Assembly (NCBI GenBank): GCA_003217735.2
Contig: CP031585.1
Location: forward strand, 5,101,501-5,165,500
Direction: 5' to 3'
DNA length: 64,000 nucleotides
Source: Marinibacterium anthonyi
GTDB taxonomy: Bacteria; Pseudomonadota; Alphaproteobacteria; Rhodobacterales; Rhodobacteraceae
This document shows, piece after piece, positions 9,370 to 18,422 of this stretch (its first letter is position 1; the number at the start of each line of letters is the position of its first letter). The notes beneath the pieces were generated by a model. That model did not search any database. It had not been told where the DNA came from and saw only the letters and a list, made by a program, of their open reading frames with translations. The position numbers were made by a program, and so were the translations under genes.

Positions 9370-10398
9370 TCAGGCCCTCTTGCGGTTGAAATCGTGCCAG
9401 GTGCGGATGAGGACCGGCGTGAGCAGGATGGCGACGCCCAGGATGGTAAGCACCGAGGTTGTGGCGGCCGAGTTGAAGCGGGCGACGTCGCCGCGCAGGT
9501 CGGAATAGATGCTGTAGGACAGCGAGCTTGCGTTGGCCCCGGCCGAGAAGCCGACGATGGGTTCGAAGACGCGGAAATTGTCCATGAACTGGATCAGCAT
9601 GATGAAGACCGTCAGCGGCGCGAGGTGGGGGACGACCACGTAGCGGATGCGTTCCCAGCGGTTGGCGCCGTCGATCATCGCGGCTTCGAGCGTTTCGGAG
9701 GGGACGGTTTGCAACCCCGCGTAATAGACGATGAAGGCGAAGGGGGTCGAATGCCAGATGCCGTAGGTCAGCAGCGTGATCCAGGTCAGCGGCGTGGAGG
9801 CCTTGAGAGAGAGGTTGGGATCGCCGGTGAGGACCTGGAGCGTCTTGCCGATGACGCCCTGTGCGTCGATCATCCAGAACAGGATGAGGGAGCCGACCAG
9901 CGGCGTGACGATCATCGGCAGGAGCGAGACGAAGATCGTGGGGCCCTTGAGCATCTTTGGCAGGGTGTTGACGCCAAGCGCGATGGCGAGGCCGAGGGCA
10001 ATGACCAGGGGCGTGACGACGAAGGTGTAGACCAGCGTAAAGATCAGCGCCTTGTAGAACGGCAGGTTCATGATGCGCGCGATGAAATCGGTGAGGCCCG
10101 AGGATTGGGTCCAGGCGTCTTTGACCTCGCTCACCGCGAGGTGGCCGCGGTCGATGTAGTTGCCGAAGCCGTTGAACCGGCCCATGGGGCTTTCGGCGCG
10201 AAGTTTCGCGGTGGCCTCGGCGTCGACGACGGTTTCCTGGGTACAGCCGAAGGGGCCGCAGGTTTCGACCGTGGTGACCACCTGTTCGTGCTGGATGTGG
10301 AACGATTGCACGATCACCGAGGCGATGGGCGCGGCGATGAACAGGAGCATCGCGGCCAGCGACGGCAGGATGAACCAGAAGAAGGTGCGGTGGGGCAT
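9370..10398 (-). CDS. Carbohydrate-type ABC transporter permease (MalF/UgpA class)
   Basis: A 342-residue permease with an N-terminal membrane helix (FFWFILPSLAAMLLFIAAPI), a periplasmic insertion of about 75 residues containing a Cys pair (TCGPFGCTQ), then five further membrane segments and the EAA loop ETLEAAMIDGANRWERIRYVV. The extra periplasmic part after helix 1 is the hallmark of MalF/UgpA-type subunits. It sits between the binding-protein gene and the second permease in one operon. The two periplasmic cysteines six residues apart could form a disulfide, which is inference. Confidence 0.9.
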   Translation of the reverse strand: MPHRTFFWFILPSLAAMLLFIAAPIASVIVQSFHIQHEQVVTTVETCGPFGCTQETVVDAEATAKLRAESPMGRFNGFGNYIDRGHLAVSEVKDAWTQSSGLTDFIARIMNLPFYKALIFTLVYTFVVTPLVIALGLAIALGVNTLPKMLKGPTIFVSLLPMIVTPLVGSLILFWMIDAQGVIGKTLQVLTGDPNLSLKASTPLTWITLLTYGIWHSTPFAFIVYYAGLQTVPSETLEAAMIDGANRWERIRYVVVPHLAPLTVFIMLIQFMDNFRVFEPIVGFSAGANASSLSYSIYSDLRGDVARFNSAATTSVLTILGVAILLTPVLIRTWHDFNRKRA

Positions 10399-10458
10399 CG
10401 GCTGTCCTTCGGGCCGGGGGTGGATCCGGGCGCGGGACGCGCGCCCGGAGCGGGGGCG

Positions 10459-10478
10459 GTTCAGTTCAGTTCAGTTCA
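10459..10478. repeat. Four tandem GTTCA units at the stop codon of the binding-protein gene
   Basis: Four perfect copies of a five-base unit lie across the end of the binding-protein gene. Its stop (10471-10473 on the minus strand) falls inside the array. A change in copy number would alter only the last residues or the trailer, so an effect on function is doubtful. Confidence 0.7.
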
Positions 10479-11709
10479 GGAAGCCCTGTTCCTTCGCGGC
10501 GGTGATGTAGGACGCTTCGGCATCGGCCAGGGCCTGTTCGGCGGTCTCCTTGCCTTGCAGGTAATCCGCGATCTCGTTGCCCAGCGCGGAATGCAGCAGG
10601 CCCATGTAGGGGACCATCGGGTAGGGTTTCGCGCCAGATTGCGCGCTTTCGGCGGTGCCCGCGGCGGCCGGCGTCGGCTGGTAGCCGTCGATCAGCCAGA
10701 CGGCCTCGTCGTTGTGATCCTTCAGAAGATCGGGGGCGATGGCGTGGACCATGGCGATGAAGCTGGCCCTGGCGTCTTCGTCCGACACGTTTTTCGCGAT
10801 CACGAACCCGTCCCACCACAGCGTCGTCGCCGCGATGTCGCCGCCGCCGACCGTGGGCGCGCCCGAAAGGACGGTGTTTTCCACCACATCGGGCGCGGCG
10901 CCTTCGGCGTCCAGGATCCCTGCCCCGCGCGACCCCCAGAGCGTGGCCAGCGCCAGGTTGCCGGAATCCCACAGCGCCTGGGTGGCGTTGGAATCGAAGG
11001 TCAGGAAGTCGGGATTGGACAGGTCGGTCAGGGACTTGAGCGTTTCCAGAGCGGCGACGCCCTTGTCGTTGTTGATGGCCGGCGCGGCGCTGCCGGGTTC
11101 AAAGAACTGGCCGCCGTAGCCCAGGTACATGTTCACGAATTCCTCGCCCAGGTTCCAGCCGACCTGCGTGTTGGCGGCATAGGGATGCGCCATGATCCCG
11201 GCGTCCTGCAGGGCCTTGCCTGCGGCGATGACGTCTTCGTACGTCGTGGGCACGGCGATGCCGGCCTGGTCCAGCAGGTCCTTGCGGTAGAACAGGTGCT
11301 GGGCGTTGGCCATGAAGGCCACGGCGACCGTCTTGCCGCCGACCTTGATCAGCTGGCGCGGGTTCAGCGACTGGCCGTATTCGGCGACCAGGTCGTCCAG
11401 CGGGCGCACCAGGTCGGTGTTCAGCAGCGGCACGATGGAACTGTTGGCCACCATCGCCACCGTGTATTGCGCCGGATCGGCGGTCAGGGCGGCGACCTGG
11501 ATGTCGCGGTGTTCGGCGCTCAGGTTGGCTTCGACGGTCACGCCGTCGCCGGCACAGTCGGCGGCCCGGTCGGCGACCGAATGGATCGCGCCGAAATCGT
11601 TGCCGAGGATCCGGACCGAGCCGGCGTCGATGCCGCAGCCGGCCGAAGCAGCGCCCGCGCCAAGCGTGGCCAGCACAGTCGCCAGAGCGGTTTTGCTCAG
11701 GATGTTCAT
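10471..11709 (-). CDS. Extracellular solute-binding protein of sugar-type ABC importer
   Basis: A 412-residue periplasmic binding protein of the SBP_bac_1 type (family 1, sugar/polyol). A Sec signal peptide is clear: MNILSKTALATVLATLG followed by GAASA as probable cleavage site. The mature protein has the usual two-lobe alternation, with W/Y-rich stretches such as GYGGQFFEPGSAAP and TLWWDGFVIAKN that could line a ligand pocket. ATG 11707-11709 is preceded by GGAGGT at good spacing; an upstream in-frame start is less likely because it would spoil the signal peptide. First gene of the minus-strand operon, read from the regulatory gap shared with the ATPase gene. Confidence 0.9.
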   Translation of the reverse strand: MNILSKTALATVLATLGAGAASAGCGIDAGSVRILGNDFGAIHSVADRAADCAGDGVTVEANLSAEHRDIQVAALTADPAQYTVAMVANSSIVPLLNTDLVRPLDDLVAEYGQSLNPRQLIKVGGKTVAVAFMANAQHLFYRKDLLDQAGIAVPTTYEDVIAAGKALQDAGIMAHPYAANTQVGWNLGEEFVNMYLGYGGQFFEPGSAAPAINNDKGVAALETLKSLTDLSNPDFLTFDSNATQALWDSGNLALATLWGSRGAGILDAEGAAPDVVENTVLSGAPTVGGGDIAATTLWWDGFVIAKNVSDEDARASFIAMVHAIAPDLLKDHNDEAVWLIDGYQPTPAAAGTAESAQSGAKPYPMVPYMGLLHSALGNEIADYLQGKETAEQALADAEASYITAAKEQGFLN

Positions 11710-11930
11710 TTGGGTTCGTACCTCCATGTCGGGCATGCGGGTGCGCCGTTCGGGGCCACAGGGACCGGGGGTGCGGCGCTGATTCCTTGCAATTTCCGTA
11801 CTGGAAGATTTTTTGGGTACGTTTGCAAGAATTTTGTCATGTTTTTTTCACGCTCAAATTTTGATCTTGTTTTGCAAGATAAACAGGGAATATCGTTCTT
11901 GCATTCGAATGCAGAAAAGCGAGTCGATCC
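11710..11930. promoter_or_regulatory. Divergent promoter region with candidate LacI-family operators
   Basis: This AT-rich 221-base gap separates the two operons. It holds a perfect 14-base palindrome TGCATTCGAATGCA (11900-11913), 17 bases before the ATPase start, which has the central CG typical of LacI-family operators. It also holds the nine-base direct repeat TTTGCAAGA at 11822-11830 and 11871-11879, and another TTGCAA at 11787-11792. The shared TTGCA half-site suggests several copies of one operator controlling both directions. The probable regulator is encoded at 16280-17299. Binding is inferred from pattern only. Confidence 0.6.
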
Positions 11931-12977
11931 ATGGCCGAAGTGCAGTTGAAGAACATTTCCAAGCGCTGGGGCGACTTTGTTGGTGTCAGCGCACTGGACC
12001 TGACGATTGCCGACCGCGAATTCCTGGTGCTGCTGGGGCCGTCGGGCTGCGGCAAGACGACGACGATGCGCATGATCGCCGGGCTTGAGGACGCGTCGGG
12101 CGGGGATATCATGATCGACGGACAGCGGGTGAACGACCTGGACCCCAAGGATCGCGACGTGGCGATGGTGTTCCAGAGCTATGCCCTGTACCCGAACATG
12201 AACGTCTACGAGAACATCCGCTTTCCGCTGAAGGTGCGCCGCACCGACACCGCCGGGCATGACGCCGCCGTGCGCCGCGCCGCCGAGATGGTCGAGCTGA
12301 CGGAGTTCCTGCATCGCCGCCCCGCCGAACTGTCGGGTGGTCAGCGCCAGCGCGTGGCCCTGGCCCGCGCCATCGTGCGCCAGCCCAATGTCTTCCTGAT
12401 GGACGAACCGCTGTCGAACCTGGACGCCAAGCTGCGCGTGTCGACCCGGGCGCAGATCAAGAACCTGAGCCACGAGTTGAAGGTGACGACCGTCTACGTG
12501 ACCCACGACCAGATCGAGGCGATGACGCTGGCCGACCGGGTGGTGGTGATGAACAAGGGCATCGTGCAGCAGATCGGCGCCCCGACCGAGATCTACGACC
12601 GCCCGGCGAACACTTTCGTGGCCAGCTTCATCGGCAGCCCGGCGATGAACCTGATGGAGGGCGAACTGCAGGGCGGGGTTTTCCGGGGCAGGAATGTCGA
12701 GATCGCTGGGTTTTCGGACGCTGTCACCGGCCCCGTCACGCTGGGCTTTCGGGCCGAGGACGCGGAGGCGGCCCAGACGGGCCAGATCAGCGCGCCGGTC
12801 TATTCGATCGAGCTGCTGGGCGATTCCACGATGGTCACGATCAAGGCGGGCGGCGCGCTGGTGTCGGTGAAGACGCCCAAGGAATTCCGCGCGGGCATCG
12901 GCGATCCGTTCACCGCGACGGTTCCGGTGGGCCATTGCCACCTGTTCGACCACGCCAGCGGCGAACGGCTGACCTGA
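11931..12977 (+). CDS. ABC transporter ATPase of the UgpC/MalK type
   Basis: A 348-residue ATPase that powers sugar-type ABC importers. Walker A is GPSGCGKTT (about residue 37), the Q-loop is FQSYALYP, the signature is LSGGQRQRVALARAI, Walker B with catalytic Glu is VFLMDEPLSNLDAKLR and the switch His is in VTHDQIEAM. The C-terminal ~110 residues form the TOBE/MOP regulatory domain characteristic of MalK/UgpC. It heads the plus-strand operon and is the only ATPase near the two permeases encoded on the other strand, so the transporter is completed across the divergent promoter. Confidence 0.93.
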   Translation: MAEVQLKNISKRWGDFVGVSALDLTIADREFLVLLGPSGCGKTTTMRMIAGLEDASGGDIMIDGQRVNDLDPKDRDVAMVFQSYALYPNMNVYENIRFPLKVRRTDTAGHDAAVRRAAEMVELTEFLHRRPAELSGGQRQRVALARAIVRQPNVFLMDEPLSNLDAKLRVSTRAQIKNLSHELKVTTVYVTHDQIEAMTLADRVVVMNKGIVQQIGAPTEIYDRPANTFVASFIGSPAMNLMEGELQGGVFRGRNVEIAGFSDAVTGPVTLGFRAEDAEAAQTGQISAPVYSIELLGDSTMVTIKAGGALVSVKTPKEFRAGIGDPFTATVPVGHCHLFDHASGERLT

Positions 12978-13075
12978 AGACGCGGTGATCTGCGGTTGCG
13001 GCCGGGCGGTGAACCGACATTCATGACACGACCGGCGCGACCGAATTCGCAAGGCCGGACAGGAGGAGAACAGAC

Positions 13076-14407
13076 ATGGCTATCGAATATCTCAAGCGCG
13101 GCAAGTCGCAGGCCGACCGGGCCGAGGACGACCAGAAGACGCGCGCGGTGGTCGAAGCGACGCTGAAGGACATCCGCGAGCGCGGCGATGCCGCCGTGCG
13201 AGAGCTGAGCGAGAAGTTCGACGGCTATGCACCGGCGTCCTTCCGGCTGAGCCAGGAGGAGATCGACGCGCTGATCGCCCAGCTGACCGAGCAGGAGCTG
13301 GAGGACATCCGGTTCGCCCAGGCGCAGGTGGTGAAGTTCGCGCAGGCGCAGCGGGCGTCGATGACGGATATCGAGGTGGAAACCCTGCCCGGCGTGATCC
13401 TGGGGCACAAGAACATCCCCGTGCAGTCGGTGGGTTGCTACGTGCCGGGCGGCAAGTTCCCGATGGTCGCGTCGGCGCACATGTCGGTGGCGACGGCCAA
13501 GGTGGCCGGCGTGCCGCGCATCGTCGCCTGCACCCCGCCGTTCCAGGGCAAGCCCAACCCCGGCGTGATCGCGGCGATGCACCTGGGTGGCGCGGACGAG
13601 ATCCACGTGCTGGGCGGGATCCAGGCGGTGGGCGCCATGGCGCTGGGGACCGAAACGATCGAGCCGGTGCACATGCTGGTGGGGCCGGGCAATGCCTTTG
13701 TCGCCGAGGCCAAGCGGCAATTGTTCGGGCAGGTCGGGATCGACCTGTTCGCCGGGCCGACCGAGACGATGGTGATCGCCGACGACACCGCCGCCGATCC
13801 GGAACTGTGCGCGACCGACCTGCTGGGGCAGGCGGAACACGGGTACAATTCGCCCTGCGTGCTGATCACCAATTCGCGGGCCCTGGCAGAGGGGACGATG
13901 GCCGACATCGACCGGCTGCTGGCGATCCTGCCGACGGCCGGAACCGCGCGGGTCAGCTGGGAGGAGTACGGCGAGGTGATCCTGTGCGACACCTACGACG
14001 AGATGCTGGCCACCGCCGATGACATCGCCAGCGAGCATGTGCAGGTGATGACCGACCGCGACGACTGGTTCCTTGAGAACATGACCTGTTACGGCGCGCT
14101 GTTCCTGGGGCCGCGCACCAACGTGGCCAACGGCGACAAGGTGATCGGCACGAACCACACGCTGCCCACGAAGAAGGCCGGGCGCTATACCGGCGGGCTG
14201 TGGGTGGGCAAGTTCCTGAAAACCCATTCCTACCAGAAGGTTCTGACCGACGAGGCCGCCGTGATGATCGGCGAATACGGGTCGCGGCTGTGCCTGCTGG
14301 AAGGGTTCGTCGGCCATGCCGAGCAATGCAACATCCGGGTGCGCCGCTATGGCGGTGGCAACGTGCCCTATGGCGCGGCGGCCGGTGTGCGCGACGCGGC
14401 GGAATGA
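13076..14407 (+). CDS. Histidinol-dehydrogenase-family dehydrogenase (HpsN-like)
   Basis: A 443-residue NAD-dependent, zinc-dependent dehydrogenase of the HisD family. Conserved HisD features are the GCYVPGG motif, zinc ligands Gln and His in [11 protein letters not shown], the catalytic Glu-His pair in ASEHVQVM, the Asp in [14 protein letters not shown] and the last His in EGFVGHAEQ. The overall sequence resembles HpsN, the sulfopropanediol 3-dehydrogenase of sulfonate degradation, more than biosynthetic HisD, and no other his gene is nearby. HpsN oxidises a terminal alcohol through the aldehyde to a carboxylate, so here a similar two-step oxidation of an imported polyol-like compound is likely. 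Start ATG is preceded by AGGAGG. Exact substrate unknown. Confidence 0.8.
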   Translation: MAIEYLKRGKSQADRAEDDQKTRAVVEATLKDIRERGDAAVRELSEKFDGYAPASFRLSQEEIDALIAQLTEQELEDIRFAQAQVVKFAQAQRASMTDIEVETLPGVILGHKNIPVQSVGCYVPGGKFPMVASAHMSVATAKVAGVPRIVACTPPFQGKPNPGVIAAMHLGGADEIHVLGGIQAVGAMALGTETIEPVHMLVGPGNAFVAEAKRQLFGQVGIDLFAGPTETMVIADDTAADPELCATDLLGQAEHGYNSPCVLITNSRALAEGTMADIDRLLAILPTAGTARVSWEEYGEVILCDTYDEMLATADDIASEHVQVMTDRDDWFLENMTCYGALFLGPRTNVANGDKVIGTNHTLPTKKAGRYTGGLWVGKFLKTHSYQKVLTDEAAVMIGEYGSRLCLLEGFVGHAEQCNIRVRRYGGGNVPYGAAAGVRDAAE

Positions 14408-14463
14408 TCCCTGCCGGTGCCCTGCGGGGCGCCGGCCCCCCCCTGAGTGAAGAGACCTGGACA

Positions 14464-15507
14464 ATGAACCGGCACGACGCCCACAAATCCCTGATCCGCC
14501 CGCTGCGCGCCGCGATGTACGACTTTTCCGAACCCGGCGTGCGGGCGGCGCTGGACGCCGTGATGGCGCCGGATGCGCTGGTGCGGCTGTGCCATCCGCT
14601 GGGGGACATGACCGGCGCGGGGTTTTACGACGGGGCCTATCGCGGGTTGTTCACCGCCTGGCCGGACCTGGAACGGCGGGATTACATCGTCATTGCCGGG
14701 ACGGATGAACACGGCGCCGATTGGGTCGGCTGTGGCGGCTATTACACCGGCGTCTTCCTGGCGCCGTGGCTGGATATCCCGCCGACGGGCCACCAGGTGG
14801 CGATGCGGTTTCACGAATTCTACCGGGTCGAAGACGGCAAGGTCGTCGAGGTGCAGGCGATCTGGGATATCCCAGAGGTGATGATGCAGGCGCGCGCCTG
14901 GCCGATGGCGCCGAGCCTGGGGCGCGAATGGCAGGTGCCCGCGCCCGCCACGCAGGACGGGATCGTGCCGGGGCCACATGATGCGGACCGGTCCGGCGAA
15001 AGCTGCCGGATCGTGCTGGACATGCTGGACCATCTGACGCGGTTTCCGTCGCAGGGGGGTCCCGAGGTGATGGAGATGCCGCGCTTCTGGCATCCCAAGA
15101 TGAACTGGTACGGACCGGCGGGCATCGGCACCGGGCGGGGGATCGCGGGGTTCCGCAACTGGCACCAGACGCCGTTCCTGAACGCCATGCCCGACCGGGG
15201 GCAATACCCCGACGAGATCGCCGCGCATTTCTTCGGCGATGGCGATTACGTGGCCGTCACCGGCTGGCCGAACATGGCCCAGACCCTCAGCCACGACGGA
15301 TGGCTGGGCATCGCGCCGTCGGGGCGCAAGGTCACCCTGCGCAGCCTCGATTTCTGGCGACTGGAAGGTGATCTGATCCGCGAGAACTGGGTGCTGGTCG
15401 ACCTTCTGGACATCTACGCGCAGCTGGGCGTCGACGTGTTTGCCCGCCTGCGCGACTTCAACAAGGCCCGCAGCATGGCCCCCCTGTCCTACGGAGAAAC
15501 AGCATGA
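14464..15507 (+). CDS. Tandem SnoaL-like (NTF2-fold) protein, second of three
   Basis: A 347-residue protein with two SnoaL-like domains (about residues 10-145 and 185-330). The first has VRLCHPLGDMTGAGFYDGAY and DIPPTGHQVAMRFHEFYRV; the second has FWHPKMNWYGPAGIGTGRGI, WLGIAPSGRKVTLRSLDFWRL and ENWVLVDLLDIYAQLG. The phrase IPPTG/APSGR at the middle strand is shared with its paralogues. Annotated relatives are often called ester cyclase or nuclear-transport-factor-2-like, without a known reaction. It follows the HpsN-like gene by 56 bases, and its stop overlaps the SDR start (ATGA), so it belongs to the same pathway. Confidence 0.8.
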   Translation: MNRHDAHKSLIRPLRAAMYDFSEPGVRAALDAVMAPDALVRLCHPLGDMTGAGFYDGAYRGLFTAWPDLERRDYIVIAGTDEHGADWVGCGGYYTGVFLAPWLDIPPTGHQVAMRFHEFYRVEDGKVVEVQAIWDIPEVMMQARAWPMAPSLGREWQVPAPATQDGIVPGPHDADRSGESCRIVLDMLDHLTRFPSQGGPEVMEMPRFWHPKMNWYGPAGIGTGRGIAGFRNWHQTPFLNAMPDRGQYPDEIAAHFFGDGDYVAVTGWPNMAQTLSHDGWLGIAPSGRKVTLRSLDFWRLEGDLIRENWVLVDLLDIYAQLGVDVFARLRDFNKARSMAPLSYGETA

Positions 15508-16283
15508 CCGGCCTACCCCAGACCCTGCCCAAAACCCCTTCCTTCCGGCTTGACGGCAAGACGGCGCTGGTCACCGGGGCATCGTCCGGCATCGGTCTGG
15601 CCTGTGCAGCGGCATTGGCCCAGGCGGGGGCGCATGTGGTCTGTGTCGCGCGGGGGGCCGGGAAGCTGGCCGAGACGGTCGAGGCGCTGAAGGCCGAGGG
15701 CCATTCCGCCGAAGCCCTGCAGCTGGACATCACCGATCTGGACGCGCTGAAGGCGGCGCTGGCCGACCGCGCGGCCTTTGACGTGGTGGTGAATTCCGCC
15801 GGGATGGCGCGGCACAGCGCGGCGTTCGACACGACCATCGCGGATTTCGACGCGGTGATGTCGGTGAACCTGCGCGCCGCCTATTTCCTGTCGGCGCGCA
15901 CGGCCGAGGCGATGAAGGCGGCCGGAAAACCCGGGTCGATCATCCATATCTCAAGCCAGATGGGCCATGTGGGCGGGATTGACCGGGCGGTCTATTGCGC
16001 GTCGAAACACGCGCTGGAAGGCATGGTGAAGGCCATGGCCATCGAATGGGGTCGCCTTGGCATCCGCATCAACACGCTGTGCCCGACCTTCATCCGCACG
16101 CCCTTGGCCGAACAGACGCTGCAGAACCCCGAACGCCGCGCCTGGATCGAGGACAAGATCAAGCTGGGCCGTGTCGGCGAAGTCGAGGACATCATGGGTG
16201 CGGTGGTCTACCTGGCGACCGACGCCTCGGCCCTGGTGACGGGCAGCGCGCAGATGGTCGACGGCGGGTGGACCGCCGAATGA
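15504..16283 (+). CDS. Short-chain dehydrogenase/reductase
   Basis: A 259-residue classical SDR oxidoreductase. The Rossmann cofactor motif is TGASSGIGLA (about residue 22), followed by NSAG near residue 95, the catalytic Ser in IIHISSQMG, and Tyr-x-x-x-Lys in YCASKHALEG. The C-terminal GSAQMVDGGWTAE is a typical SDR ending. Such enzymes oxidise secondary alcohols with NAD(P)+. The gene overlaps its neighbours on both sides by four bases, so it is tightly coupled to the SnoaL-like and LacI genes. It probably oxidises a hydroxyl of the same substrate handled by the HpsN-like enzyme. Confidence 0.9.
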   Translation: MTGLPQTLPKTPSFRLDGKTALVTGASSGIGLACAAALAQAGAHVVCVARGAGKLAETVEALKAEGHSAEALQLDITDLDALKAALADRAAFDVVVNSAGMARHSAAFDTTIADFDAVMSVNLRAAYFLSARTAEAMKAAGKPGSIIHISSQMGHVGGIDRAVYCASKHALEGMVKAMAIEWGRLGIRINTLCPTFIRTPLAEQTLQNPERRAWIEDKIKLGRVGEVEDIMGAVVYLATDASALVTGSAQMVDGGWTAE

Positions 16284-17299
16284 CGCGCGAAAAGGTCACT
16301 TCGCTGGACGTGGCGCGGATGGCCGGTGTCAGCCAGTCGGCGGTCAGCCGGGTGTTCACGCCCGGCGGATCGGCGTCGAAGGCGACGCGCGAACGGGTGA
16401 TGCAGGCGGCGGCGACGCTGGGCTATCGGCCCAACACGCTGGCGCGCGCGATGATCACCGGGCGCAGCCGCATCGTCGGGCTGATCGTGGCCGACCTGGA
16501 CAACCAGTTCTACCCCGTGGCGCTGGAACTGTTCAGCCGCGCCCTGCAGGACAAGGGGTATCAGGTGCTGGTTTTCCTGGCCGGCAATGCCACCGAAAGC
16601 GTGGAACCGATGCTGCAAAGCCTGATGGATTACCAGGTCGACGGGATCATCACCGCGTCGGTCGCCATGACCAACGACCTGACCACGCGCTGCGATGCCG
16701 CCGGCATCCCGGTGGTGATGTTCAACCGCAGCCAGGACGACGCGCGGCTCAGCTCTGTCACATCCGACAATCACGCGGGCGGGCGGCTGGTGGCGAATTT
16801 CCTGGCCAACGCGGGACACGACCGGATCGCCTTCATCACCGGCTGGCAGGGCGCCAGCACGGGCCGCGACCGGATGGCCGGGTTCCTGGACGGGCTGGCC
16901 GGTCACGGGCTGGAACCGGTCGCCATGGCCGACGGGATGCACAACCGCGACCGCGCATCCGAACTGGCGCGCGAGATGTTCACCGCCGCCACCCGGCCCG
17001 ACGCGGTGTTTGTCGGCAACGATTACATGGCTTTTGCCGTGATGGACGTGCTGCGGTTCGAACTGGGCCTGTCGGTGCCCGGCGACGTGTCGGTCGTGGG
17101 CTATGACGACGTGCCGCTGGCCGGTTGGCCGGCCTATGACCTGACCACGATCCGCCAGCCGGTGAACCGCATGGTGGACGCCACCGTCGATGCCCTGATG
17201 GCCCGGATCGAAGGCGACGGGGCCGCCAAGAACCTGCAGATCCCGGGATCGTTGATGATCCGGGGATCGGCGCGAAAACCTGAAGGATTCAAGAAATGA
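16280..17299 (+). CDS. LacI-family transcriptional regulator
   Basis: A 339-residue regulator. The N-terminal helix-turn-helix and hinge read SLDVARMAGVSQSAVSRVF and GYRPNTLARAM, classic for LacI/GalR. The rest is a periplasmic-binding-protein-like sensor domain with IVGLIVADLDNQFYPVAL and PGDVSVVGYDD, the latter a hallmark of the family. It lies inside the plus-strand operon, overlapping the SDR stop and the next SnoaL-like start, so it is probably autoregulated. The palindrome at 11900-11913 is the likely operator. Its ligand would be the imported compound or an intermediate, which is inference. Confidence 0.9.
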   Translation: MTREKVTSLDVARMAGVSQSAVSRVFTPGGSASKATRERVMQAAATLGYRPNTLARAMITGRSRIVGLIVADLDNQFYPVALELFSRALQDKGYQVLVFLAGNATESVEPMLQSLMDYQVDGIITASVAMTNDLTTRCDAAGIPVVMFNRSQDDARLSSVTSDNHAGGRLVANFLANAGHDRIAFITGWQGASTGRDRMAGFLDGLAGHGLEPVAMADGMHNRDRASELAREMFTAATRPDAVFVGNDYMAFAVMDVLRFELGLSVPGDVSVVGYDDVPLAGWPAYDLTTIRQPVNRMVDATVDALMARIEGDGAAKNLQIPGSLMIRGSARKPEGFKK

Positions 17300-18264
17300 A
17301 GGGCTTCGATCCGAAGTTCACCGACTTTCCCGATTACATCGTCCAGATCACCCAGGAGATCTGGGAAGATCGCGGGATCGAGACGCTCAACCGCTACTAC
17401 GCGCCGGATATCCCGGTGCGCACGCCGATGGGCGTGGGGCTGGGCAACCGGGGCGTGATTGCCGCGACCATGGCCACCTGCCACGAATTCCCCGACCGCC
17501 AGCTTTACGCCGACGACGTGATCTGGTCGGGCGACGAGGACACCGGGTTCCTGTCGTCGCACCGGATCGTGTCCACCGGGACCCATGCGCGCGACGGGCA
17601 GTTCGGGGCTGCGACGGGGCGCAGGTTTCGCATCAACGTGATCGCCGATTGCGCGGCGCGGAACAACGCGATCGACGACGAATGGCTGGTGCGGGATTAC
17701 GGCGGCATCGTGCGTCAGCTGGGCATGGACCCGCGCGCCTACACCGCCGCCCTGATCGAATCCGAAGGCGGGCCGGAAACCGCCGCGCGGCCCTTCGTGC
17801 CGGAGATGGACGTGCCGGGGCCCTACACCGGGCGCGGCAACGACAACGCCTGGGGGGAACGGTATGCCGACAGCCTGCGGCGCATCATGGAGGCCGATTT
17901 CAAGCATATCCTGAACGATTACGACCGGGCGGTGATGGGGTTTTATCCCGGTGGCGCGGAGGTTCTGGGGCGCGAAGATGTCTCCGCCTTCTGGCTGGGC
18001 CTGCGGTCGTCGTTTCCGTCCGCCACGTTCCGGATCCACCACCGGATCGGGATGGAAGGCGGCCTGATGCCGCCGCGCGCCGCGATCCGCTGGTCGCTGG
18101 ACGGCACCCATGACGGCTGGGGCACCTTCGGGCGGCCCGCCGGCGCGCGGGTGCATGTGATGGGCATGTGCCATGCCGAATTCGGGCCCCGGGGGCTGCG
18201 GCGGGAATGGGCGCTGTACGATGAAATCGCGATCTGGAAACAGATCCTGCTGCAGGGGGCCTGA
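17296..18264 (+). CDS. Tandem SnoaL-like (NTF2-fold) protein, third of three
   Basis: A 322-residue protein with the same two-domain layout as those at 7464 and 14464. The first domain begins DYIVQITQEIWEDRGIETLNRYYAPD, the second YADSLRRIMEADFKHILNDYDRAV. Its start codon overlaps the LacI stop (ATGA). The first half of each domain is clearly NTF2-like, with a long first helix followed by a strand carrying acidic residues. Catalytic residues cannot be named without a structure. Three divergent copies in one locus suggest sequential steps or a hetero-oligomer rather than recent duplication. Confidence 0.75.
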   Translation: MKGFDPKFTDFPDYIVQITQEIWEDRGIETLNRYYAPDIPVRTPMGVGLGNRGVIAATMATCHEFPDRQLYADDVIWSGDEDTGFLSSHRIVSTGTHARDGQFGAATGRRFRINVIADCAARNNAIDDEWLVRDYGGIVRQLGMDPRAYTAALIESEGGPETAARPFVPEMDVPGPYTGRGNDNAWGERYADSLRRIMEADFKHILNDYDRAVMGFYPGGAEVLGREDVSAFWLGLRSSFPSATFRIHHRIGMEGGLMPPRAAIRWSLDGTHDGWGTFGRPAGARVHVMGMCHAEFGPRGLRREWALYDEIAIWKQILLQGA

Positions 18265-18396
18265 ATGTCAGGTTCCCCCGGCATGCGCCTGACGGACACG
18301 GCGGCGATGCGGCGTTATCACGCCCATCGCGCCAGCCTGCGCGCGCGGCGGCTGAACCTGCGCCCGCCGGGACGCGGCGCGAAAGCCATCGTCTGA
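18265..18396 (+). CDS. Possible 43-residue Arg-rich micro-ORF
   Basis: An ATG directly abuts the stop of the third SnoaL-like gene (TGAATG) and opens a frame of 43 codons ending 26 bases before the bicupin start. The product is very basic (RRYHAHRASLRARRLNLR). There is no independent ribosome site, so translation would rely on coupling. It may be a real small protein or only chance; I cannot decide from one sequence. Confidence 0.25.
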   Translation: MSGSPGMRLTDTAAMRRYHAHRASLRARRLNLRPPGRGAKAIV

Positions 18397-18422
18397 CCTT
18401 TCGCATTCACAGGACCCACATC

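Noticed and set aside
8764-11949. Very long open frame on the plus strand antisense to the ABC importer genes (also similar ones antisense to petABC and dapF-mtaB).
   Set aside because: The minus-strand genes have clear families and signal peptides; the antisense products are compositionally odd and result from high G/C at third positions.
13076-14407. Calling this gene hisD (histidine biosynthesis).
   Set aside because: No histidine genes are nearby and the sequence and catabolic context fit the HpsN-like branch better.
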